Positions 8,764 to 17,802 of a stretch of 64,000 bases of DNA are shown here, in pieces. The notes beneath the pieces are model-generated. The model did no database searches. It was given only the letters and a program-made list of their open reading frames with translations, and had not been told where the DNA came from. Made by a program: the position numbers and the translations under genes. The stretch comes from Rubripirellula amarantea (GTDB lineage Bacteria; Planctomycetota; Planctomycetia; Pirellulales; Pirellulaceae): assembly GCF_007859865.1 (NCBI RefSeq), contig NZ_SJPI01000002.1:62001-126000 (forward strand), given 5' to 3'. Position 1 is the stretch's first letter. The number at the start of each line of letters is the position of its first letter.

Positions 8764-9957
8764 CTAGTCGATGTTCATTTGGTGATCGGGGCCTTCGAGT
8801 AGTGGTTCATCGAGAGATCGAATGTCGCTGTTGGGCAGACCACCGGGGTATTGATCTTTGATCATCCGAATGGCGGCTGTGGCGACTGCGATGTGTTGCT
8901 TCTTGGTGTCCTGATAGAAAGCCTTGGCCTCGCCGGGCAACTTCGGTAAGCCGTGCAGTGGTTTGTCAGAAACGCATAGCAATGTTGCACTGGGGATTCG
9001 GTATCGAAATCCATTGGCGGCGACCGTGGCGGATTCCATATCGACGGCGATGCTTCGACTGGCTCGCAAATTCTCGAGAGTTCGGCGGAGCGATAGTTCC
9101 CAGTTTCGATCCGCGGTCGTGTAGACCGCGCCAATTCGATAGGTCAGTTTGGCGAAGTCGAGCGCGTTCGCCAACGCTCGGTTGAGCAAAAAGCTGGGCG
9201 TGATCGGGACCGACGGGGGCAACGCTTCGTCGAGCAAGTGGTCGCCCCGCATGTATCCCGATGCCAAGACAAAGTCGCCCACATCTTGGTGATTGCGAAC
9301 GCCGGCGCAATGACCCACCATCAACATCGCATCAGGACGCAGTACCGCCAAGTGATCGGTAAAGTTCTTAGCGTTGGAAGGGCCAACGCCGATGTTGACG
9401 ATACTGATGCCGCGATTGTCGGGTTCCTTGTGGTGCAGCGCCGGCATTTGCACATCGGGTCGGTTTGGCCTCACGCAATCGGGAAACTGTTCGATGAAAG
9501 CAGTGACGTGCATTTGATAGTTAGTTAACAGCACGTACCGTTGAAAGTCTTCCGAAGACGTTCCCGTGTAATGTTCCAAGCGAGCAATCGACAACTCCGA
9601 GCGTTCCGGGCCAAACAGAAACACCTTCTTGCGAGTAAGGTCGAAGTCCGTCTCGTCGATCTTTTCCAAAAGATTGGGATCATTCAAATCGACTCGAGCC
9701 CGAGATTGCGAAACCGTGATCTCGGCGCCGCGTTTGGCGAGCTTCAAAAGTTCGCGGCGAAGGTACCAGCGATACGCTCGTGGACGAGCGATCTTGCCGG
9801 TTAATTCTGGGTTGTGTTTGGACCAGTTTCGGAAGACTGAGATTTTGGAGTAGTAGCCATCGGCATACGTTTGTTCCATCCGAGTACACGCCGCTTCAAT
9901 TTGCGAACGAACTTCATCTTCAGACAACGTGGGGTCAATGCGCAGATCGGTATTCAT
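8764..9957 (-). CDS. amn: AMP nucleosidase
   Basis: The 397-residue cytoplasmic enzyme hydrolyses AMP to adenine and ribose 5-phosphate. An N-terminal AMP-nucleosidase-specific domain (residues 10-150, with YYSKISVFRNW and ARPRAYRWYLRREL) precedes a purine nucleoside phosphorylase-like domain. NIGVGPSNAKNFTDHLAVLR, MLMVGHCAGVRNHQDVGDFV and VDMESATVAANGFR are the conserved substrate-site segments; the ME of DMESAT is the expected ribose-contacting pair. The ATG at 9957 was chosen over a TTG two codons upstream. Length is somewhat shorter than the enterobacterial enzyme. Transcription is alone; the upstream 289 bases show no other gene. Confidence 0.88.
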   Translation of the reverse strand: MNTDLRIDPTLSEDEVRSQIEAACTRMEQTYADGYYSKISVFRNWSKHNPELTGKIARPRAYRWYLRRELLKLAKRGAEITVSQSRARVDLNDPNLLEKIDETDFDLTRKKVFLFGPERSELSIARLEHYTGTSSEDFQRYVLLTNYQMHVTAFIEQFPDCVRPNRPDVQMPALHHKEPDNRGISIVNIGVGPSNAKNFTDHLAVLRPDAMLMVGHCAGVRNHQDVGDFVLASGYMRGDHLLDEALPPSVPITPSFLLNRALANALDFAKLTYRIGAVYTTADRNWELSLRRTLENLRASRSIAVDMESATVAANGFRYRIPSATLLCVSDKPLHGLPKLPGEAKAFYQDTKKQHIAVATAAIRMIKDQYPGGLPNSDIRSLDEPLLEGPDHQMNID

Positions 9958-10246
9958 GAGCAAAATTGTTGCTCATATGTCGATCGATGACCAGCGATGC
10001 TGTTCTCTAGCGACCGCAACAGACCGGTTCTATCCCGGTGTTGGCCCCCAACGCAATAAGTGCCACCGTAAATTGGCCCCCCCGCCAAGCGACCAAACCA
10101 TCGCTGGCGATGCATGGCGGTTGCTATCGCGGGGAGTTGCCCGCGGCCCGTTCAATGCGTATTCGCCGCCTAGTGCGCAGGTTCAAGCTGCCATCTTTCG
10201 CATCAAACGAAATCATCCTGCGATAACGAGGCGACCACCAATGCCG

Positions 10247-11896
10247 TTACAGCTCAAAGTCGTCTTCAGCGTCAGCTTGCAGGTTTTCGAGAACATCTTC
10301 GCTGTAAAGCGGCATGTGGCGGTAATATACTTCGAGCGTCATGGTGGCCATGCATGTCGAATAAAGTCGACCGCCCGCCATGCTGCCTATCCCTTGAATT
10401 GCCTTCGGAGGCCAGCTTCCTGCTGCGTGGCCAAGCGGCACCTGAAGTGAAATCAATGGGTCGCGCATGGCTCGATTCCATTGATCCCATTGAGGACCAC
10501 CGAGATGGCGGAGAACTTGCGAGGCGTAGTAGATGCAGTAAAGGTTGTCGCCGCCGGGTCCAGGAGCGGCAAGCTTGGCGGAACCATTGATCAGTGCCGC
10601 ATGAGTGGGCGGTGCGCCACGATACATTCGACACAGCAATCCAATGGCGCTGGTCGCTCGGCCGCCATGATGTCCAGCAGACGGACCGGTGTATCCATAG
10701 TTCGAACCGTAGTGGGTGCTGACGGAATCCAAGAAGCGATCGATTCCGACAAGTGTTTTCTCGGGAACGACAAGGTCTGCCATCTGGCCACTCTTTAGCG
10801 CCATCGCGGCCCAACCGACCACGGATGTATCACCCGCTTGCCGAGGGCTGTAACGCCAACCGCCTCGGTAAGGATCCTGGGCCAAGACCAGGTAATCGAG
10901 CGAAGCTTGGGCTGGTAAGCGAAGTCGCGAATCACCCGTCATCGCATACGCTTCGCAAATGGCAAGCGATGCGAGGCAATGCGAGTACATCGTTCCGCCA
11001 GATTCATGCCAGGAGCCCGCGGTCATGCTGTTGGGAACACGTTCCTGATGAGCGAGCAGGTAATCAATCCCGCGCTGAACCACGTCAGTATAGTTTCCTT
11101 GAAAGTGAGTTTCGCCAGCACCGAGAAAGGGTAACAAGGCCAGTCCGGTGGCACCGTTTCGCGATCCGGCCATGTGACCGGACCCGTCACATTTCCCATT
11201 GCAAACTTGTTGATGGTCGAACGTCCAACCTCCATCGACGGCTTGGTGGTTGACGAGCCAAATCAAAGCACGCTGAACCGCTTCTTCGCTTTGCTTTGAA
11301 CCACCGAATCTTTCTAACAGAATCGCTTTGTTCTCTTTCGTGCGACTTTCAACCGATGTGACCAACGGCACTAGCTTGAAGACTTCGGGGAGCTTGGATG
11401 GCAAGTCGGTGTTGGAAACTAAGGCGGCGGTTGATTCGCGGTCAATCGTGGCCGCCGGGTCCAACAAACGGGAGACCTTTCTCGGCAATGCGGGTGTGAA
11501 GTCTGGGACGATCGAGTCCGTGGCAATCGCGTCCGGTCTTTGACCATTGGCCAGATCGGAAGTTTGGCGAGATGCCGAATCCAGCGAGCCAAGATTCGGG
11601 TCCGGCGGTACGAACCGCGTGATGACCATCGAACCGGCGTCTTGCTTTCCCGGATTTGCGAAGGCGACCACTAGTGGTGACGTCTTAGACGCGACGCCTT
11701 GAGACATTGATAGCAGTGCCAGAACCAAGAGCAAGCTGAGGTGGATGATAAAACTGACTAACCAGCTCTGGGCCAGCAAGAATGAACGGCGACCAGAGTG
11801 CTGCGGGGGGAACTCTGTGGTTGGGCTAGATTCTTTCCCAGGTAGAATCACCGGCGCATTGGGAACGGTCGAGTTCATGTTCGCACGCGTATTCAT
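10247..11896 (-). CDS. Membrane-anchored squalene-cyclase/prenyltransferase-like repeat protein
   Basis: The protein has 549 residues. A single transmembrane helix (about residues 45-65, SWLVSFIIHLSLLLVLALLS) follows a short N-terminal tail. Residues 205-530 form an alpha/alpha-barrel of the terpene-cyclase/prenyltransferase superfamily with QW-like repeats: DGGWTFD, GGTMYSHCLASLAICEAYA, RGGWRYSPRQAGDTSVVGWA, and YSTCMATMTLEVYYRHMPLY near the end. No DXDD protonation motif of true squalene-hopene cyclases is seen, so a cyclase reaction is unlikely; this is a common planctomycete family of unknown role, probably extracytoplasmic. The start is ambiguous because an 18-bp duplication has copied the start-codon context (ATG at 11896 and 11878). 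Confidence 0.8.
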   Translation of the reverse strand: MNTRANMNSTVPNAPVILPGKESSPTTEFPPQHSGRRSFLLAQSWLVSFIIHLSLLLVLALLSMSQGVASKTSPLVVAFANPGKQDAGSMVITRFVPPDPNLGSLDSASRQTSDLANGQRPDAIATDSIVPDFTPALPRKVSRLLDPAATIDRESTAALVSNTDLPSKLPEVFKLVPLVTSVESRTKENKAILLERFGGSKQSEEAVQRALIWLVNHQAVDGGWTFDHQQVCNGKCDGSGHMAGSRNGATGLALLPFLGAGETHFQGNYTDVVQRGIDYLLAHQERVPNSMTAGSWHESGGTMYSHCLASLAICEAYAMTGDSRLRLPAQASLDYLVLAQDPYRGGWRYSPRQAGDTSVVGWAAMALKSGQMADLVVPEKTLVGIDRFLDSVSTHYGSNYGYTGPSAGHHGGRATSAIGLLCRMYRGAPPTHAALINGSAKLAAPGPGGDNLYCIYYASQVLRHLGGPQWDQWNRAMRDPLISLQVPLGHAAGSWPPKAIQGIGSMAGGRLYSTCMATMTLEVYYRHMPLYSEDVLENLQADAEDDFEL

Positions 11897-11968
11897 GTTC
11901 GCACGCGGTAGGTTCGCAGGCGGTACGTTCGCAGGCGGTGAATTCGCAGGCGGTGGGTTCGCAGGCTA
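11897..11968. repeat. 15-bp tandem repeat abutting a start codon
   Basis: Four full copies of RTTCGCASGCGGTNN (11897-11911, 11912-11926, 11927-11941, 11942-11956) and a partial fifth are present. The array continues as an 18-bp duplication (TTCATGTTCGCACGCGTA type, about 11875-11910) that includes the start codon of the minus-strand gene. Confidence 0.9.
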
Positions 11969-12193
11969 GCAATCATTGGAAAAGCTTTTGATAAGGCATT
12001 CGTGACCGATGCGAATCCGAGGCACGAAATTGCGGTGAAGTCCTGGCACGGCCCGGTCATCCCCGCTTGCATTGTATCGCTTTTGAAGCGACGAAACGAA
12101 TTGTTTTTCTTTGTTGAATATCGACACCGAACCCTATCGTCACAGAGCGAAGTTACCAGCCTTGCTGGAAGCCCCCCGCTGAAAGGTTGAACC
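11897..12193. other. Divergent intergenic region dominated by a repeat
   Basis: The region lies between the minus-strand cyclase-like gene and the plus-strand B3/B4 gene. The first 70 bases are a 15-bp tandem repeat. The rest has no gene; GAAAGG just before 12194 is the ribosome binding site of the next gene. Confidence 0.45.
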
Positions 12194-12853
12194 ATGCTGA
12201 AAGTTACAGCTCACCCGTTGCTCGATTGCCGATCGTTTGTCACGACGTTTCCAAAGCCGCTAGGTGAGATGCAAAGCGGTCCAGAGTTGTTAGCAATGCT
12301 CGATCGGGATGCGCAGACTTTGTTTTCAAGTTCTGATGAAATCCGAAAGGCCGTCCGGGATCTGCTTCGCCAGGGCGGATTCAAGCCAACGGGGCGAAGC
12401 AAGCCGGCGTCGGAGTACTTGATCAAGGCGTCTGGGGAGCAGCCGCTTTCGCCGATCAATCTCGCAGTGGATGTATGCAACCTGGTTTCGCTTCACAGCG
12501 GATTGCCGATCAGTGTGGTGGACTTGGACTTGGTTACCGAGCCGGTCGAGATTCTGGTCGCACCCGAGGGAGCCGAGTACGTATTTAACCGGTCGGGACA
12601 AACCCTTGATATCGGCGGTTTGCTTTGCCTTGCCGATGCGAAAGGGCCCTGTGCCAACGCGGTCAAGGATTCCCAGCGAACAAAGACCCATGCCGACACA
12701 CGGCGAACTCTTTCGATCATTTGGGGAACGGTTGTTTTGCAAGGTCGGACGCAGTCGGTCGAGTCCTGGTATCGGCAATTGCTCGAATCCCAGGGGGCGG
12801 TAACGACGGACGGGAAGCCGACTGACGAAAACAAAATCACAAATCAATCTTGA
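12194..12853 (+). CDS. B3/B4 (PheRS-beta-like) domain protein
   Basis: The 219-residue protein resembles the stand-alone B3/B4 domain family related to the editing domain of phenylalanyl-tRNA synthetase beta. Supporting segments are SPINLAVDVCNLVSLHSGLP, then EYVFNRSGQTLDIGGLLCLA, and TRRTLSIIWGTVV near the end, which are the order and spacing of the fold's ligand site. The cytoplasmic role is probably trans-editing or binding of an aminoacyl-tRNA or amino acid, which is family-level inference. AAAGG lies six bases before the ATG. About 100 bases separate it from the H1-like gene, so the two may be co-transcribed. Confidence 0.75.
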   Translation: MLKVTAHPLLDCRSFVTTFPKPLGEMQSGPELLAMLDRDAQTLFSSSDEIRKAVRDLLRQGGFKPTGRSKPASEYLIKASGEQPLSPINLAVDVCNLVSLHSGLPISVVDLDLVTEPVEILVAPEGAEYVFNRSGQTLDIGGLLCLADAKGPCANAVKDSQRTKTHADTRRTLSIIWGTVVLQGRTQSVESWYRQLLESQGAVTTDGKPTDENKITNQS

Positions 12854-12954
12854 AAGTGTCAGGAGTGATCTTTCCTAACCGATTTGGGATTTGCTATTTA
12901 CCCCGCACCAGGCACATCGCCTGCCAGATTCGTAGTTTCGATAGGTAACAAAGA

Positions 12955-13356
12955 ATGTCGAAGAACTCAGTTGCACCGAAGACCAAGACGGTTGCTAAGA
13001 AGACTGCTGTCAGCAAGACAACGGCTATCAAGAGCACCCCGAAGAAGGCACCTGCTGCCAAAGCGTCTCCGGTAGCCAAGAAGACTGCTCCCGCTGCGAA
13101 GAAGTCTAGCCCTGTTTTGAAGACGGCTGTTGAAGCCAAGCCAAAGAAGGCGTCTGCTCCTAAGGCTCAAAAGCCAGCCGCGAAGACGTCGTCCACTAAC
13201 AAGACTGTGTCAATCGCTAAGAAGACCACCGTCTCGGCTCGCAAACCGGCTGCTAAAAAAGCAGCCTCCCAAAAGCCTGTTGCCACCAAGGCAATTCGGG
13301 CTCGCAAGCCTGCTGCAACCAAGACGACGGCGAAGGCCGGTCGTCGTGCTGCGTAA
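12955..13356 (+). CDS. Histone H1-like Lys/Ala-rich DNA-binding protein
   Basis: The 133 residues are almost entirely Lys, Ala, Thr, Ser, Pro, Val and Arg, with repeated AKK, PAAK and KKT units and no acidic cluster (a single Glu). This composition matches the disordered C-terminal tail of eukaryotic H1 and bacterial H1-like proteins of chlamydiae and planctomycetes. The expected role is binding and compacting DNA in the nucleoid. AGGTAA lies before the ATG. Lysines are mostly AAG. The gene is followed by two strong hairpins and converges with the decarboxylase. No folded domain is visible, so target specificity cannot be stated. Confidence 0.85.
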   Translation: MSKNSVAPKTKTVAKKTAVSKTTAIKSTPKKAPAAKASPVAKKTAPAAKKSSPVLKTAVEAKPKKASAPKAQKPAAKTSSTNKTVSIAKKTTVSARKPAAKKAASQKPVATKAIRARKPAATKTTAKAGRRAA

Positions 13357-13381
13357 TTGGTTGCCAAGCAACCGCGAACTC

Positions 13382-13401
13382 GCCGCCGGTACGCCGGCGG
13401 C
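13382..13401. terminator. Hairpin between convergent genes (first)
   Basis: A perfect eight-base stem GCCGCCGG/CCGGCGGC closes on a TACG tetraloop, 26 bases after the H1-like stop. There is no long U tract, but the stem is strong and the position between converging genes supports a terminator. Confidence 0.6.
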
Positions 13402-13407
13402 TTCATT

Positions 13408-13440
13408 CACCACCGCCTTGCTCATTGCGACGCGGTGGTG
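13408..13440. terminator. Hairpin between convergent genes (second)
   Basis: A perfect nine-base stem CACCACCGC/GCGGTGGTG with a 15-base loop follows the first hairpin by six bases. Together they may form a bidirectional terminator for the H1-like gene and the decarboxylase. Confidence 0.5.
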
Positions 13441-13626
13441 ATTTCGTAGACACTCGAGAACGGTTTGACATTCTCTCGCCGGTTACTCAGCGCATTGCCG
13501 GCTCTTTCCCCAATGTTTTTTCGGGGCTTCCCCTAGCATTTTCTCGGCATCTGTTTGATGCAGCAAGGGTGTTGGTTCGGCTTGTTTGGTGCGACGATTC
13601 GACGGTCGATCCAACCACCGATCCAA

Positions 13627-15906
13627 CTAGTCCACGTCGTAATCGCGTCGCATACGGATGCAATCGACATAGTAGTGTCGTTCACCATCGATCTCTTCTT
13701 CCACCAAACCGTGGATGTCGGTGACGAATCCAGGGAACTTCTTGTTGAAGCTTCTGGCAAACTTCAGGTACTCCACAATCGTTTTGTTGAAGCATTCGCC
13801 TGGGATCAACAACGGAATGCCAGGTGGGTAAGGCGTCAGCAATACTGCCGTAACTCTGCCTTCGAGTTCATCGATGGGCACGCGGTCGATTTCGCGGTGC
13901 GTCATCATGTCGTAAGCATCCGAGGGCACCATCGCGGGTGCCATGTCGGACAAGTACATCTCGGTGGTAACGCGTGCGATATCGTTGTCTTTGTAGGTTT
14001 CGTGAATCGACTGGCAAAGGTCCTTCAGTCCCGTTCGTTCGTAGATTGGATAAGCCTGTCCAAACTCGGGCAAGACTTTCCAAATCGGCAGGTTTCGATC
14101 GTAATCGTCCTTGAACTGTTGCAACGCACTGACCAGCGTATTCCAACGCCCCTTGGTGATGCCGATCGTGAACATGATAAAGAACGAGTACAGCCCTGCC
14201 TTTTCCACGATCACACCGTGGTGCGACAGGTACAGCGTCACGATGGAAGCTGGGATTCCCCATTCCGAAAATTGACCGTCCAGATTTAAGCCAGGCGTGG
14301 TGACTGTGCCTTTGATCGGGTCAAGCATGTTGAACCCGTCGGCGACATGGCCGAAGCCGTGCCATGACGCGTCACTTCGTAAAATCCAATCTGCTTGTTC
14401 GCCAATTCCGTCCTCGGGGATCTCATCAGGGCCCCAAACCTGGAACCACCAATCGTCGCCCCATTCCGCATCGACCTTTCGCATCGCACGGCGGAAGTTC
14501 AAGGCTTCCAAAATAGATTCTTCGACCATCGCGGTCCCGCCGGGCGGTTCCATCATCGCGGCAGCAACATCGCAAGACGCGATGATTGCGTACTGCGGCG
14601 AGGTCGAGGTATGCATTAAGTACGCCTCGTTGAAAATGTGTCGATCGAGTTTTTGGCCCTTGGGTTCTTTGACCAAGATTTGCGACGCTTGCGAGATGCC
14701 CGCGAGCAACTTGTGGGTCGAGTGAGTGGCGAACACCATTGATTGATCGCAACGTGGTCGGTCGCGTCCGATCGCGTGCATGTTGCGATAGAAATCGTGG
14801 AAGGTGGCGTGAGGCAACCAAGCTTCGTCAAAGTGCAACGTGTCGATTTTACCGTCAAGCAAGGTTTCCAACATCTCGACGTTGTAAACGATGCCGTCAT
14901 AGGTGCTTTGCGTGATTGTCAAGATCCGCGGTTTGCGTCCTGGGTTCGCATCCTGGGCGGCACGCGCAAACGGGTTGGCGTCGATCTTTCGCTGAATGCT
15001 TTCGGGCAAAAATTCTTCGAGCGGAATTGGTCCGATCAATCCAAGGTGATTGCGTTTCGGTGTCAAAAATACCGGTACCGCTCCGGTCATGATGATCGAG
15101 TGCAAGATGGATTTGTGGCAGTTACGGTCGACGACCACGATATCGCCCGAAGCGACGGTGGAATGCCACACCATTTTGTTGGATGTGGACGTTCCATTGG
15201 TCACAAAGAAGCAGTGATCGGCGTGAAAGATCCTCGCTGCGTTCTGTTCCGAGGCGGCAATGGGGCCCGTGTGGTCGAGCAGTTGGCCGAGTTCTTCAAC
15301 CGCGTTGCAAACGTCGGCTCGTAACATGTTTTCGCCAAAGAACTGGTGAAACATGCGCCCGACAGGGCTTTTCAAGAAAGCTACACCGCCCGAGTGACCA
15401 GGACAGTGCCAGGAATAAGATCCGTCGCTGGCGTATTCCAGCAATGCTCGAAAGAACGGAGGAGCCAGAGAATCGGTATAGGCCCGCGCTTCTCGCAAAA
15501 TGTGCCGAGCGACAAATTCGGGTGTGTCCTCGAACATGTGAATGAAGCCATGCAGTTCCCGAAGGATATCATTGGGAATATGGCTGCTCGTTCTGGTTTC
15601 CCCGTACAGGAAGATCGGGATGTCGTTGTTCTTGAAGCGGATTTCCTGGATGAATTCGCGTAGCATCTCAATCGCTGGTCCCTCTTCGGGCCCATGCAAA
15701 ATTTCTTCGTCGTCAATCGACAGGATGAACGCCGATGCACGCGATTGTTGCTGTGCAAATTGAGACAAATCGCCATAACCGGTAGCGCCGATGACCTCCG
15801 CACCCTCGCGCTCCATCGCTTCGGCAAGCGCGCGAATGCCCAGGCCGGATGTGTTTTCCGAGCGGTAATCTTCGTCAATGATCAGAATCGGAAATCGAAA
15901 CTTCAT
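13627..15906 (-). CDS. Orn/Lys/Arg decarboxylase, PLP-dependent
   Basis: This 759-residue protein has the three-part layout of the bacterial inducible-type decarboxylases. The N-terminal wing (residues 1-135) is receiver-like, starting FPILIIDED. The major PLP domain follows: WHCPGHSGG, FFVTNGTSTSNKMVWHS, VDRNCHKSILHS, and ATHSTHKLLAGISQAS with the Schiff-base Lys near residue 399. The C-terminal domain follows (YPPGIPLLIPGE). It removes CO2 from lysine, ornithine or arginine to make cadaverine, putrescine or agmatine; which one cannot be told from sequence alone. Function may be polyamine supply or acid response. No transporter partner is adjacent. A weak ribosome site precedes the ATG. Confidence 0.9.
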   Translation of the reverse strand: MKFRFPILIIDEDYRSENTSGLGIRALAEAMEREGAEVIGATGYGDLSQFAQQQSRASAFILSIDDEEILHGPEEGPAIEMLREFIQEIRFKNNDIPIFLYGETRTSSHIPNDILRELHGFIHMFEDTPEFVARHILREARAYTDSLAPPFFRALLEYASDGSYSWHCPGHSGGVAFLKSPVGRMFHQFFGENMLRADVCNAVEELGQLLDHTGPIAASEQNAARIFHADHCFFVTNGTSTSNKMVWHSTVASGDIVVVDRNCHKSILHSIIMTGAVPVFLTPKRNHLGLIGPIPLEEFLPESIQRKIDANPFARAAQDANPGRKPRILTITQSTYDGIVYNVEMLETLLDGKIDTLHFDEAWLPHATFHDFYRNMHAIGRDRPRCDQSMVFATHSTHKLLAGISQASQILVKEPKGQKLDRHIFNEAYLMHTSTSPQYAIIASCDVAAAMMEPPGGTAMVEESILEALNFRRAMRKVDAEWGDDWWFQVWGPDEIPEDGIGEQADWILRSDASWHGFGHVADGFNMLDPIKGTVTTPGLNLDGQFSEWGIPASIVTLYLSHHGVIVEKAGLYSFFIMFTIGITKGRWNTLVSALQQFKDDYDRNLPIWKVLPEFGQAYPIYERTGLKDLCQSIHETYKDNDIARVTTEMYLSDMAPAMVPSDAYDMMTHREIDRVPIDELEGRVTAVLLTPYPPGIPLLIPGECFNKTIVEYLKFARSFNKKFPGFVTDIHGLVEEEIDGERHYYVDCIRMRRDYDVD

Positions 15907-16300
15907 AGAGGGACTTTCAAGAAAGGTAGAGACGCGGGAAGTTTAAGCACCTTTCGCCCATCGGCACAGGGTCTTCTTTGGACTCTTAGCCCAACCGAAA
16001 TTTCGCGGGGCAACAACCGGTCAGGCAACCGATCTGCCGAATCGGCACCCGCAAGCCGTGTGACCCGCACAATCCGCGTATACGACGAAATCACGATCGC
16101 CAGTATGACATCCCCGTCATCGTCGCTGGGGTTGGTCGATAGGCCCAGATTTCTTGGGAAATATGAATGATCACACCCAATTGTTGACGTAGGTTTTTCT
16201 AGATCTGCGAAAAGCGGATGGTGATACGTCACCAAATTCTGGGAACGACAGGGCTTATGGTTCTCAGCGATCGCTTTCGGAGAACTTCAATCTGGGCACC
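15907..16300. other. Divergent intergenic region
   Basis: These 394 bases separate the decarboxylase and the response regulator. A minus-strand frame at 15903-16235 was considered and lacks protein character. No repeat array or clear promoter was seen. Confidence 0.4.
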
Positions 16301-17506
16301 ATGATGACGAATAAACGTATCCTGATCGTCGATGACGAAGACGTGATCGTCCAGCTGTATCAATTACAGCTTGGCGACCGATACGAAATAGAAATTGCGC
16401 ACAGCGGTGAAATCGGCCTCGAGTTAATCGCTGCGCAGGATCAATTTGCGGTAGTGGTGTCGGACATGAACATGCCCGGTGGCATGAGCGGCGCCGAATT
16501 CTTGAACCAAGTTCGGCAAGTGTCGCCCGAGTCCGTCCGAGTCATGTTGACGGGCGTCGATTTGCGCGAGGTCGCTTCGGTTGCCGTCAACCAAGGTCAA
16601 GTCTTTCGTTTCTTGACGAAGCCATGCCCCGCCGAGCAATTGGCCAAGACGATTGATGAATCGTTAGAGCAGTATCGGATCAAACGGGCCGAAAAGGACT
16701 TGCTCGATAAGACACTTAGCGGCAGCGTTCGTTTGCTCGTGGATATGCTTTCCATCAGCAGCCCGCTCGCATTCGGCCGCGCAGCACGCGTGCGTCGAAC
16801 GGTCGAAGGTCTTTGTGGGCTCAGCGGCGTATCGTCGTCCTGGGAAATCGTGCTCGCTGCGATGTTATGCGAAGTCGGTTGTATTTCGCTTAACGAAGAG
16901 ATCCTTCAAAAGCTGCACTATGGCGAACCCTTGACGGCTCACGAGCAACTTGAATTTGCGAGGCACCCTGAATTGGGCAGCAAGTTAGTTTCTCGAATAC
17001 CACGGCTAGAGAACATTGGTCGTTTGATCGCCGCCCAATTGCGTCCCTTTAGCGATGCCATGGACTATCCCGACGAAGCAGAACTCATTCAACGCGCCAA
17101 CTATTTGCATGTGTCGCTGGAATACGATCGCCTATTGCAAGCCGGCATTTCACCGCTTCGTGCTGCTGCAACGATCCGTCTTGCTCCAAGGAAATTCTCT
17201 CCCACGATTGCTGGTGTTCTTAGCAAGCACGTCGAACAACAACTCGCTATGGAAGTCGAAGAAGTGTCGGTGTCCGCCCTTCGACCAGGCATGGTGACGG
17301 ATTGCAACATTGAAACTCGCGACGGAACCGTGGTCGTAACGAAAGGCCAACAATTGACTGAGTTGCAGGTCAGTCAGATTCGACGCCTGGGATCACAAAT
17401 CCGGCAGCCTATTTTCGTCAACGTCCAGGCCGCCAAAGACGCCATGGTGCCTGATGCAAGGTTGGATATCACCGAGTCTGTTGAATTGTCGAGCGCCCTG
17501 GCTTAG
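16301..17506 (+). CDS. Response regulator with degenerate HD-GYP-like output domain
   Basis: Residues 6-125 are a complete receiver: acidic pair D11/D12, phospho-acceptor D55 in VVSDMNMPGG, T in MLTGVD, and K in FLTKPC. Residues 140-330 align in order with HD-GYP domains, but the metal ligands are gone. The usual HD within an ALLHDIGK-type motif reads AAMLCEVGCI, and no HHExxDGxGYP-type motif follows; only the HPELGSKLV His remains. It therefore probably does not hydrolyse cyclic di-GMP and may act by protein contact. A C-terminal stretch of about 70 residues resembles the tail of related planctomycete regulators. No kinase is adjacent. ATG codons 1 and 2 are both possible starts. Confidence 0.82.
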   Translation: MMTNKRILIVDDEDVIVQLYQLQLGDRYEIEIAHSGEIGLELIAAQDQFAVVVSDMNMPGGMSGAEFLNQVRQVSPESVRVMLTGVDLREVASVAVNQGQVFRFLTKPCPAEQLAKTIDESLEQYRIKRAEKDLLDKTLSGSVRLLVDMLSISSPLAFGRAARVRRTVEGLCGLSGVSSSWEIVLAAMLCEVGCISLNEEILQKLHYGEPLTAHEQLEFARHPELGSKLVSRIPRLENIGRLIAAQLRPFSDAMDYPDEAELIQRANYLHVSLEYDRLLQAGISPLRAAATIRLAPRKFSPTIAGVLSKHVEQQLAMEVEEVSVSALRPGMVTDCNIETRDGTVVVTKGQQLTELQVSQIRRLGSQIRQPIFVNVQAAKDAMVPDARLDITESVELSSALA

Positions 17507-17802
17507 CTGCTGCGGTAAATGCGGTTGCAGATTCCGCCGCCATGCGTTGCGGAAAGCCCGCGTGCGAAGGGTGCGATCTTATCGGCGACACCACAGAGTC
17601 GATCCGATGCGAATTTTCGCGACTCGGTTTGATCGGACGAGTTGATCGCCCAGCGACCGGGTGATCAGACTCGGTTGCTTCGCTCGTGCTACGGATTCCC
17701 CTGGCCGTGCAGATGCGTCTTGCACGAACATCGGTTCGAATGACTTGACGAAAACTAGCCATCCGGGCGCTTCGAGCAATCGTTCATCGATAGCGATACG
17801 GC

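Noticed and set aside
9929-10450. Plus-strand frame of 173 codons between AMP nucleosidase and the cyclase-like gene
   Set aside because: It overlaps both real genes on the opposite strand, and its translation has no domain-like pattern.
13555-14289. Plus-strand frame of 244 codons opposite the decarboxylase
   Set aside because: It lies antisense to the conserved C-terminal part of a clear decarboxylase; its openness follows from that gene's codon bias.
15903-16235. Minus-strand frame upstream of the decarboxylase
   Set aside because: No domain character, no ribosome site, and it overlaps the decarboxylase start.
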